A program made the translations under genes and the position numbers. The notes under the pieces were generated by a model. That model had not been told where the DNA came from, made no database searches, and worked only from the letters and a program-made list of their open reading frames with translations. A stretch of DNA of 22,412 bases from Anaerolineae bacterium (GTDB lineage Bacteria; Chloroflexota; Anaerolineae; Epilineales; JAHCIE01): positions 1-22,412 of the forward strand of contig JAHCIE010000017.1 in assembly GCA_026129385.1 (NCBI GenBank), given 5' to 3'. Shown one piece after another: positions 15,610 to 22,412 of the stretch (position 1 is the first letter of the stretch; each line of letters starts with the position of its first letter).

Positions 15610-17843
15610 TCACTGCTGAAGCAAACAGGCCGCCGGGCAACCGGCGGCCCGGAGTCTTTGGCAGCGGCCGGCCGCCCACAGGAACAAGGGGGCCAGCACC
15701 AGGGTCAGCGTCGCAGGCAGCTATCAGCATGGAGACGGGCCGGCGGGTATCCGGTACGATCACCCACCGTATCCCCCACCACCGCTGCCGCGTGGGCCGG
15801 CGCGTGCTCTTTGCGCATGGGCTTGCCGTTCGGCCCCGTCAGGCCGCCAGCTGATATACTTCTTGGCGTTGTCCCACGCGCCGCCGCCATTGTTCATTCG
15901 TGGCGAGCAGCACGCCCGCCATAGTGCCAACCATCAGCAGCGCCGCGACCGCCTCGTACTTCAGCAGCACGCCCACGAGGATGGGCACACCCACCGCCAG
16001 CACGCCGGGGGCGATCATCTCGCGCAGCGCAGCCTGGGTGCTGATGTCCACCGCCTGGCTATAGTCAGGGCGGGACGTACCGGCCATGATGCCCGGGTTC
16101 TCGCGGAACTGGCGGCGCACCTCTGCGATCATCTTCTCGGCAGCCCGGCCGACGGCACGGATAGCCAGGGCCGAGAAGACGAAGATGAGGCACGCCCCGA
16201 TCAGGCCACCAACGAAGACCGGCACGCTGCCGATGTCGATCGACCGCAGCCACTGCGCTTCCGGCACGCCGTTGATGGCCTGCGCCAGGCGCACCTTGTC
16301 GATATACGCCGAGAACAGCAGGAAGGCGGCCAGCGCCGCCGAGCCAATCGCATAGCCCTTGGTCAGGGCCTTGGTGGTGTTACCCGCCGAGTCCAGGGCG
16401 TCGGTGCCCTCCCGAACCTCTGCGGGGGCGTCACTCATCTCGACGATGCCGCCGGCATTGTCGGCGATGGGGCCAAAGGTATCCATCGCCAGGATATAGG
16501 CAGCCATCATCAACATGCCCATCGTCGCCACAGCTGTGCCATAGATGGCCGAGACATGCGTTTCGACACCCAGGGCGGGCGCGGCCTGCCCGCCCAACCA
16601 GGCCGCGCTGAGCAGCGCGATAGAGATGGCAATGACCGGCATGCCCGTCGATTCGAGACCGACCGACAGACCGGCGATGATATTCGTCGCCGGGCCCGTC
16701 TCGGAGGCGGAGGCGATGGTCCTGACCGGACGATACTCACCGGCTGTGTAGTACTGGGTAATGTACACGAAGGCGATGGCCATGACGAGACCCACCAGAC
16801 CGCAGCCGAAGAACCACAGCCACTGCGAGCCGAGCATCGCCCAACACGTGAACCCCAACGCCAGCACCGACAGCACCACACACACGTAGAAACCGCGATT
16901 GAGCGCGCTCATCGGGTTCTCGGTGTTGTTACGCATGCGCGCCACGAGCACACCAGCCATCGAGACGATCAGGCCGAAGGAGCGCACGACCAGCGGGAAG
17001 AAGATCCAGGCATTGTTCTTGGTGGCCTCGGCGATGAAGACGCCGAGAATCATCGCGCCGATGCTCTCGGCCACCGTCGACTCGAACAGGTCTGCGCCAC
17101 GGCCCGCGCAGTCGCCCACATTATCGCCGACCAGGTCGGCCACCACCGCCGGGTTGCGCGGGTCGTCTTCAGGAATACCCTGCTCCACCTTACCCACCAG
17201 GTCAGCGCCGACATCGGCCGCCTTGGGTGTAGATACCGCCAACGCTAATCCGGGCAAACAGGGCAACGAAGCTCGCGCCAAAGCCGAGACCCACACGAGG
17301 AAGGGGACAGCTTCCTGCCAGTTGGGCCGCCAGTAGCCATACGCAATGCACCGTACAGGAAGGCATGGCAGTGACGCCGAAGAGACTGAGCTGCCACCAC
17401 GGTGAAGCCCGACACGGCGTCAGTCGCGGCAGCGCCACGGTAAGGGCATCACTGACGCCATTGCCAGCCGCAGCCGTAACGCGCACGTTGGACTTGACCG
17501 ACACCCACATACCGATATTGCCCGACAAAAGCCGACAGGCCCGCGCCTACCAGAAAGGCAAAGGCCGTCATTATTCAATCTGAATGGGACTGACGTCGGG
17601 ACCCTCACTATAACGACCGAGAAATCCAATAAGGACGCCTAGAATGATGGCCGTCACGACGGCAAAGATGCCAATCGTCGTGTATTGACGCCGTAGGAAG
17701 GCCACAGCGCCCTCGTAAATCGTCGCTGCGACATCCTGCATCGCCTGCGTGCCGGTGCTGCGCCTCAAAACATCCCTCGCCAGCCAATAGGCAAAGCCGA
17801 GGGCAATGAGCACGGCCAGGGGCACGATGAACATTAAGTTCAT
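15610..17843 (-). pseudogene. hppA: Membrane proton-pumping pyrophosphatase, frameshifted near both ends
   Basis: This integral membrane enzyme pumps ions using pyrophosphate hydrolysis; about 740 residues if repaired, normal for the family. Reading from the ATG at 17841-17843 (GGGAGG site upstream): residues 1-90 with one membrane helix and FLRRQYTTIGIF, then a stop. MTAFAFLVGAGLSAFVG, NIGMWVSVKSNVR and GFGASFVALFARI lie in changing frames to 17225. The body (17220-15860) is open and carries ADVGADLVGKVE, EDDPRNPAVVADLVGDNVGD and many helices. The C-terminal AWDNAKKYI, AAAVVGDTVGD and LTLVLAPLFLW again use different frames to about 15610. Two shifts look like single-base run expansions (CCC for CC at 17521-17523, GGG for GG at 17225-17227, plus strand). 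Lys in GNTTKALTKG (codon at 16371-16373) is the mark of the K+-independent, proton-pumping class. Confidence 0.9.
15628..15649 (-). terminator. GC-rich hairpin near the 3' end of hppA
   Basis: GGCCGCCGG (15628-15636) and its complement (15641-15649) form a perfect 9-bp stem around four bases. On the minus strand it is followed by CTGTTTGCTT, a weak T-rich tail, so it could terminate hppA transcription before the NUDIX gene. Because hppA is frameshifted here, its true stop is uncertain and the hairpin may lie inside or just after the gene. Confidence 0.45.
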
Positions 17844-18008
17844 AACTGACCTCCCGGAGGGTCTTCCAAGATGAGCGGCTTGTCGTCTCGGCGGCCTCTG
17901 TCCCTGGCCGCGTCAGCATCGACGCGCCCGCCCAAGCAGGTGGGTTGACATGCGAGGAACCCCCATGTTGACGGTGCGCCATCAGCCAGGAGGTTCCCGC
18001 GCCCTGTC
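17844..18008 (-). promoter_or_regulatory. Long structured leader of hppA
   Basis: The predicted transcript start near 18008 leaves about 165 nt before the hppA ATG. The leader can form several stems: 18000-17992 with 17961-17952 (9 bp, one bulge), 17968-17964 with 17952-17948 (5 bp), 17926-17921 with 17914-17909 (perfect 6 bp), and 17911-17906 with 17896-17891 (6 bp). The first two share bases, as do the last two, so they are alternatives. This looks like a possible cis-regulatory RNA, but I recognise no known class. There is no open frame in it. Confidence 0.35.
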
Positions 18009-18014
18009 TCAGGC

Positions 18015-18042
18015 ATTATATCAGAGCCGTGTCCCTCGTCAA
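18015..18042 (-). promoter_or_regulatory. Strong sigma70-type promoter for hppA
   Basis: On the minus strand TTGACG (complement of 18037-18042) and a perfect TATAAT (complement of 18015-18020) are 16 bases apart. It is divergent from the promoter of the MgtE-N/CBS gene about 50-75 bases away, so one regulator could act on both. Confidence 0.7.
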
Positions 18043-18089
18043 GTTGGCCCTCCGCACCGCGTCATAGAGAAATGACCACCTGCCGCAAC

Positions 18090-18118
18090 TTTCTCCCTCC
18101 GTTCAGGTGTGCTAGAAT
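18090..18118 (+). promoter_or_regulatory. Possible promoter for the sensor/NRAMP operon
   Basis: TAGAAT (18113-18118) is a good -10; the best -35 at a 17-base spacing is TTTCTC (18090-18095), which is weak and might mean activator dependence. The start would be near 18125 with a leader of about 36 nt, too short for an M-box or other magnesium riboswitch. CGGAGGA precedes the ATG at 18161. Confidence 0.4.
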
Positions 18119-18160
18119 GCGCCCTACCCCGCCCTGGGGTGTGCCCGATCCGGAGGACGC

Positions 18161-19444
18161 ATGGCCGAGAAAACCTCCACAATCCTCTACCTCTCCGATA
18201 TCACCGGCAAGCCCGTGCGGGGCGCAAGCGGTGAAGTCATCGGCCGCCTGGCCGACCTCGTAGTCCGCATGACCGAGACCGAGACCTTCCCCCCCGTCAC
18301 CGGTGCGGTCGTCACCACTGGCCGCCAGGGCCGCCTGCGCTTCTACATCCACGCCGCCGCCCTTGCCGACATGTCCTCCTCAGGCGCGCGGCTGCGGACC
18401 GATAGCGTCAACCTGGCCCCCTTCGCCCGCCGCGATAGCGAGGTCCTCCTGCACAAGGACGTCCTCGACAAGCAACTTGTCGACATCGACGGCCGCCGCG
18501 TGATTCGCGTCAACGATGTCACCCTGACCCACGACCCCGTCTCCACCATGTATCGCGTCGCCGGCGTCGACGTCAGCGCGGCCTCCCTGGTCGACCGCCT
18601 GGGCCTGGGAATCGTAGCCAGGAACATGCAGCGCGAGATCATCCCCTGGGACAGCGTCCAGTTCTTCGCCAGTGAAGTGCCCGTCGTCAAGCTCAAGCTC
18701 AGCTACGACCGGCTCGCCCGTCTCCACCCTGTCGACCTGGCCGAAATTATCACCGACCTCGGCTATCAGCAGGGTGGCGAGATGATCGCAGCCATTGCCG
18801 ACCTCCAGGGCGACGAAGTGGCCGCCGACACGGTCGAGGAACTAGATACCGAACTCCAGGCAGCCGTCCTCGGTACACTGAATGTGGAAGATGCGGCCGA
18901 CATCCTGGAGGAGATGGAACCGGACGAAGCCGCCGACCTGTTGTCGGAGCTGACCGTTGAGCAGGTTGAGGACCTGCTCCAGGCCATGGATGCCGAGGAT
19001 GCCGCCGACGTGGCAGAACTGCTACGCTACGACGAAGACACAGCCGGCGGCCTGATGAGCAACGACTTCATTGCCCTCGTGCCCGCGACGACGGTGGGCG
19101 AGGCGCTGGCCCAGATACGTCGTGAGGACCTGCCTGAGTTTATCTACTACATCTATCTGGTGGATGCCGATGAGTCGCTGACCGGCGTCGTGAGCCTACG
19201 CACCCTGCTCATCAGCGCCGACGACACCCCATTGGCAAACCTGGTAGGCGACCCGGCGCTACTCATCACAGCCCAGATTGACGAAGCGGCCAACGATGTC
19301 GCCGAGCAGATGGTGCGCTACAACCTGCTCGCCATGCCCGTCATCGAGGACGGAAAGCTGGTGGGCATCATCCATGCCCATGATGCGTTGGAGCGGCTCC
19401 TGCCTGACGAAGCCCAGCGTGACATGTTCGGGACGAACCGATGA
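18161..19444 (+). CDS. Soluble PRC-barrel/MgtE-N/CBS protein, probable Mg2+ sensor
   Basis: A 427-residue cytoplasmic protein with no membrane helix. Residues 8-90 (DITGKPVRGASGEVIGRLADLVV) and about 100-175 look like two PRC-barrel-like units. Residues 185-297 are an MgtE N-domain of acidic helical repeats (LHPVDLAEIITDL, VEDAADILEEMEPDEAADLL), ending in the MgtE hallmark DEDTAGGLMS. Residues 298-355 and 360-415 are two CBS domains. In MgtE channels the N and CBS domains bind Mg2+ and close the pore; the membrane pore, about 150-170 further residues with five helices, is absent here. The gene overlaps the first NRAMP-family gene by 4 bases (ATGA), so I infer it is a sensor or regulatory partner of those transporters. 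Calling it an MgtE transporter would be wrong. The ATG at 18161 follows CGGAGGA. Confidence 0.88.
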   Translation: MAEKTSTILYLSDITGKPVRGASGEVIGRLADLVVRMTETETFPPVTGAVVTTGRQGRLRFYIHAAALADMSSSGARLRTDSVNLAPFARRDSEVLLHKDVLDKQLVDIDGRRVIRVNDVTLTHDPVSTMYRVAGVDVSAASLVDRLGLGIVARNMQREIIPWDSVQFFASEVPVVKLKLSYDRLARLHPVDLAEIITDLGYQQGGEMIAAIADLQGDEVAADTVEELDTELQAAVLGTLNVEDAADILEEMEPDEAADLLSELTVEQVEDLLQAMDAEDAADVAELLRYDEDTAGGLMSNDFIALVPATTVGEALAQIRREDLPEFIYYIYLVDADESLTGVVSLRTLLISADDTPLANLVGDPALLITAQIDEAANDVAEQMVRYNLLAMPVIEDGKLVGIIHAHDALERLLPDEAQRDMFGTNR

Positions 19445-20754
19445 GCGACACGACCGCGTCGCGGCTGGAACGCTGGCGCGAGCGCTTCCGCACCCGTCCG
19501 GGCCGCCTGGTTGGGCCGGGCGCTCTGGCCTACCTGGCGATGCTCGGCCCCGGCCTGATCGCCGCCAACGCGGGCAACGACGCGGGCGGCGTCACCACGT
19601 ACTCCGTCGTCGGCGCAAAGTACGGCTATAGCCTGTTGTGGGTTCTACTGCCCATGACCATCAGCATGGCCGTGGTGCAGGAGATGGCCGCGCGCATGGG
19701 GGCTGTCACCGGCAAAGGCCTGTCCGACCTGATCCGCGAGCAGTTCGGCGTACGCTGGACCGCCTTCGCCATGCTGGTCATCCTCATCGCCAACGCAGGC
19801 ACAGTCATCGCCGAGTTCGCGGGCATCGCCGCCGCCCTGGGCCTGTTCCAGATTCCGCGCTGGGTTGCCACCCCCATCGCCGCTGGCGTAGTATTGTTCC
19901 TGGTCACGCGCGGCTCATACCGCCGTGTCGAGCGCATCTTCCTCGCCCTGACCACCGTCTTCCTGGCCTACGTAGGCGCGGCGTTCCTGGCCCACCCCGA
20001 CTGGGGCGAAGTGGCGCGCGCCACCGTTGTTCCAACCTGGCAATGGGACCCGGAGTTTCTCTTCGTCTTCGTCGCCCACGTAGGCACGACCATCGCCCCT
20101 TGATGCAGTCTGCCATAATCGAGCGTGGTAGACAAGGGCGTGACCGCCGCCCACTACGGCCTGCAACGCTTCGATGCCGTGCTGGGGGCGTTTCTCTCCA
20201 ACTGCGTCACCTTCTTCATCATCGTGGCAACCGCCGCCACCCTGCACGTCGCAGCCGTCCAGGTGGAAACGGCCCAGGATGCGGCCCTGGCGTTGCAACC
20301 CATCGCCGGGCAGTACGCCTACCTCCTGTTTGCCATCGGCCTGCTCGGCGCGTCCCTCATCGGCGCGTGCGTTCTGCCCATCACCACAGCCTACTCCATC
20401 ACCGAAGCCTTCGGCTGGGAGAACGGCCTCGACCACGGCTTCCGCGACGCGCCCATCTTCTACGGCATCATCACCGTGCTGCTGATTGTCGGCGCGCTGC
20501 TGGTGCTCATCCCCTGGCTCCCCCTGGTGCCGCTCCTGGTGTTTACCTCGGCCCTCAACGGCGCGCTGCTGCCCGTCGAGCTGTTCTTCATCATGCGCCT
20601 CATCAACAACCAGGAGCTGATGGGGCCGTACGTCAACAACCTCTGGGTCAACATCATCGCCTGGGGGACGACTATCATCGTCAGCCTGCTATCCATCATC
20701 CTGCTGACGGTAACCCTCATCCTCCCGCTGTTCGGGATTCACCTGACCGAGTAG
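19441..20754 (+). pseudogene. NRAMP-family (NRMT-like) divalent metal transporter, interrupted in TM6
   Basis: An NRAMP/SLC11-fold membrane transporter, about 437 residues if whole. The first part (to 20100) covers helices 1-5 and the start of helix 6; the second (from about 20125) covers the rest with IIVATAATLHV, FFIMRLINN and LPLFGIHL. Both are in frame 1, but TGA (20101-20103) and TAA (20116-20118) fall between them. Against the intact paralogue downstream the stretch 20097-20130 is 3 bases shorter and scrambled, so the frame is lost and regained within about 20 bases. The break lies exactly at the helix-6 metal motif (GTTIAP, where the paralogue has GTTITPY). Helix 1 has D47-A-G-G instead of DPGN. 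The ATG overlaps the stop of the sensor gene. Error versus real inactivation is open. Confidence 0.88.
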
Positions 20755-20770
20755 GCCGCGCCTGAAATGG

Positions 20771-22081
20771 ATGACACCCATGGCTAAAACCGCTGGCGAC
20801 CCGGGCAACCAGCTCCGCGCTCGCTTCGGCCGGCGCCGTTCAACCCTCGTGGCCTACCTGGCCGTACTTGGCCCCGGCGTCATTGCCGCCCTGGCCGGCG
20901 ATGACGCCGGCGGCATCGCCACCTACGCCTCGGCCGGCGCGCTCTACGGCTACCGCCTGCTGTGGGTCATCGTTGTCATCACCGTTGGCCTGTTCGTCGT
21001 CCAAGAAATGGTCACACGGATGGGGGTGGTCACGGGCAAGGGCCTGTCGGACCTGATTCGCGAGCGGTTCGGCGTGCGCTGGACGGCCTTCGCCATGTCG
21101 ACGCTGCTGATCGCCAACGCCGCCACGATCGTCTCAGAGTTCGCGGGCATCGCCGCAGCGATGGAACTCTTCGGCGTTACCAAGTACATCTCGGTGCCAA
21201 TCATGGCCGTGGCGCTATGGTGGCTGATCGTCAAGGGCAGCTACCGGCGCGTCGAGCGCGTCTTCCTCCTGATGAGCACAGCCTTCCTGGCCTACATCAT
21301 CGCTGCCTTCATGGCCCGCCCCAACTGGGGCGAGGTGGTTCGCAGCACCTTCGTGCCCACGGTGCAGCTCGAACCCTCGTTCCTGCTGCTACTGATGGCC
21401 CTTATCGGCACAACCATCACGCCGTATATGCAGATCTTCCAGCAATCAGCCATTGTCGATAAGGGCATCACCGTGCGCAACTACGACGAAGCGCGCGCCG
21501 ACATGGCCATCGGCGTGCTGCTGTCGGACCTGATCGCCTACTTTATCATCGTCGCCACGGGCGCAACCCTCTACGTCAAGGGCATCCAAATCCAGACGGC
21601 CGCCGACGCGGCCGTGGCGCTGGAGCCATTGGCAGGACCATTCGCCAAGTACCTGTTCGCGATTGGCCTGTTCGGCGCGTCGATGCTGGCCGCAGGCGTG
21701 CTGCCCGTCGCCACGTCCTTCTCGGTGTGCGAGGCCTTCGGCTGGCAGTCAGGCCTGGACGAGGACTTCACCCACGCCCGTATCTTCTACGGCCTCTTCA
21801 CCATCCTGCTGATCTTGGGCGCAGCCGTGATTCTCATTCCGGGTCTGCCGCTGTTTCAGGTTCTGGTCCTGGTGCAAGTCATCAACGGCGTCCTGCTACC
21901 CATCGAGCTGCTGTTCATCATGCGCCTGGTAAACGACTCGGAGTTAATGGGACGCTACGTCAACGGGCGGCTCTTCAATGCCATCGCCTGGACAACGACC
22001 ATCGTCATCGGTAGCCTCTCGGTGTTGCTGATCGTCATCAGCTTCATCCTGCCCCTGTTCGGCATCAATCTGGGCGGGTAA
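20771..22081 (+). CDS. NRAMP-family transporter with magnesium-type (NRMT) metal site
   Basis: An intact 436-residue membrane protein of about 11 helices. In Mn/Fe NRAMPs the metal site uses DPGN in helix 1 and MPH in helix 6. Here helix 1 reads D45-A-G-G (LAGDDAGGIATYASAG) and helix 6 reads T217-P-Y (IGTTITPYMQIFQQS). The loss of the soft Met ligand and the Asn is what I recall for Nramp-related magnesium transporters (NRMT), so Mg2+ and perhaps Mn2+ uptake is the best guess. Conserved blocks GKGLSDLIRERFGVRW, FAGIAAAM and LLFIMRLVNDSELMGRYVN match its neighbour, so the two arose by duplication. Start may be 20771 or the ATG at 20780; neither has a clear ribosome site, and only 16 bases separate it from the previous gene. 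A hairpin follows. Confidence 0.92.
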   Translation: MTPMAKTAGDPGNQLRARFGRRRSTLVAYLAVLGPGVIAALAGDDAGGIATYASAGALYGYRLLWVIVVITVGLFVVQEMVTRMGVVTGKGLSDLIRERFGVRWTAFAMSTLLIANAATIVSEFAGIAAAMELFGVTKYISVPIMAVALWWLIVKGSYRRVERVFLLMSTAFLAYIIAAFMARPNWGEVVRSTFVPTVQLEPSFLLLLMALIGTTITPYMQIFQQSAIVDKGITVRNYDEARADMAIGVLLSDLIAYFIIVATGATLYVKGIQIQTAADAAVALEPLAGPFAKYLFAIGLFGASMLAAGVLPVATSFSVCEAFGWQSGLDEDFTHARIFYGLFTILLILGAAVILIPGLPLFQVLVLVQVINGVLLPIELLFIMRLVNDSELMGRYVNGRLFNAIAWTTTIVIGSLSVLLIVISFILPLFGINLGG

Positions 22082-22086
22082 GACCC

Positions 22087-22125
22087 AAAAAGCGCCTGAC
22101 AGGTTCTCAGAAAACCTGTCAGGCG
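22087..22125 (-). terminator. Intrinsic terminator between convergent genes
   Basis: CGCCTGACAGGTT (22093-22105) pairs perfectly over 13 bp with AACCTGTCAGGCG (22113-22125) across a 7-base loop. On the minus strand the stem is followed by GCTTTTTGGG (complement of the A-run at 22087-22091), a standard intrinsic terminator for the pyrophosphatase gene. On the plus strand no T-run follows, but the stem could still end the NRAMP transcript. Confidence 0.85.
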
Positions 22126-22147
22126 TCTCGGTAGCCCACGGCAACTG

Positions 22148-22412
22148 CTAGCCGTCCACTCCCTCCACCGGATCCACCGGCGGCTCATCGTCCGAAACGG
22201 TATCATCGGAGGGCGGGCTGACCAGCCACCCTGGCAGCTGGCGAATCTCCGTCTGGTACAGGCGCATGGCGTGGGTGATAGCCTTCTTGGCCGACGCCGC
22301 GCCCTCCCACCCGACCGGTGTCACCTTGATGCCCTGCAAGTCCTTGTAGACGGTGAAGAAGTGGGCCACCTCGGCCAGGTAATGCTGCGGGATGTCGGTA
22401 ATGTCGTGATAA
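22148..22412 (-). CDS. ppa: Soluble inorganic pyrophosphatase, C-terminal part
   Basis: The enzyme hydrolyses Mg-pyrophosphate to phosphate in the cytoplasm. Only the last 87 or so residues are in the window; the gene enters from the right edge. The sequence runs HDITDIPQHYLAEVAHFF, then TVYKDLQGIKVTPVGWEG and AASAKKAITHAMRLY, the normal end of family I pyrophosphatases (compare the AHFFxxYKDLE and VxGWxxAxxA blocks). After that comes an acidic tail of about 25 residues (SDDTVSDDEPPVDP), longer than in well-known members. An internal ATG at 22367-22369 is not a real start. The gene is convergent with the NRAMP pair and ends in a good terminator. With hppA it gives the organism both a soluble and a membrane pyrophosphatase within 7 kb. 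Confidence 0.93.
   Translation of the reverse strand, partial: YHDITDIPQHYLAEVAHFFTVYKDLQGIKVTPVGWEGAASAKKAITHAMRLYQTEIRQLPGWLVSPPSDDTVSDDEPPVDPVEGVDG

Noticed and set aside
15863..17248. A 461-codon plus-strand open frame opposite hppA
   Set aside because: Its translation is low-complexity (His/Arg/Asp-rich) with no motif; hppA on the other strand is certain.
17980..18000. Resemblance of CTGATGGCGCACC in the hppA leader (minus strand) to the 3' half of fluoride riboswitches
   Set aside because: The 5' half (GGxGATG and its pairing partners) could not be found, so the match may be chance.
18161..19444. Annotation as an MgtE magnesium transporter
   Set aside because: There is no membrane segment at all; only the cytoplasmic MgtE-N and CBS parts are present.
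22148..22369. A separate 73-residue protein starting at the ATG in AHFFTVYKDL
   Set aside because: The same frame continues upstream to the window edge with the expected pyrophosphatase sequence, so this Met is internal.

Overview
The window is a GC-rich bacterial chromosomal segment; the stretches I counted by hand are about 67-70% G+C. It most likely comes from a member of the Chloroflexota. The best clue is the secreted protein at 6405-7265, which ends in a Thr/Pro/Ser-rich stalk followed by a YHIYLPLL-type tail, a hallmark of exported proteins in that phylum. No tRNA, rRNA, CRISPR array, insertion sequence or integrase is visible.

Layout. (1) 1-1325, minus strand: the N-terminal three quarters of pyruvate kinase (running off the left edge) and a 58-residue zinc-ribbon protein. 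(2) 1326-7341, plus strand: a compact three-gene operon of exported proteins behind a near-consensus promoter. It encodes a tail-fibre/peptidase-G2-like surface protein, a 1002-residue coiled-coil exported protein of unknown family, and a beta-rich protein with the Chloroflexota tail. It ends at a double hairpin. (3) 7407-14556, plus strand: a tightly packed run of a membrane-anchored TlpA-type thioredoxin, a SAM methyltransferase, a sugar-isomerase-like TIM barrel, an alpha/beta-hydrolase relic without a nucleophile, lutA, lutB, lutC (lactate oxidation) and a short-chain dehydrogenase. lutB, lutC and the dehydrogenase carry many frameshifts. (4) 14590-17843, minus strand: a duplicated zinc-ribbon/NUDIX protein and the membrane pyrophosphatase hppA, which is frameshifted near both ends and has a long structured leader. 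(5) 18161-22081, plus strand: a soluble PRC-barrel/MgtE-N/CBS protein followed by two NRAMP paralogues whose metal-site motifs (DAGG and TPY) match Nramp-related magnesium transporters rather than Mn/Fe NRAMPs. (6) 22148-22412, minus strand: the C-terminus of soluble inorganic pyrophosphatase.

How it fits together. The right third reads as a magnesium/pyrophosphate neighbourhood: two pyrophosphatases, both of which act on Mg-PPi, flank what looks like a magnesium importer pair with a detached MgtE-type magnesium sensor. I think this arrangement, with the sensor/gate of one magnesium channel family encoded next to transporters of an unrelated family, is the most interesting biology here. The exported operon at 1683-7265 is the second candidate for something undescribed.

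Caveat. Five genes (lutB, lutC, SDR, hppA and the first NRAMP) are broken by small indels that often compensate each other, while conserved motifs stay intact on both sides. This is more typical of sequencing or assembly error than of old pseudogenes, but the window alone cannot settle it.
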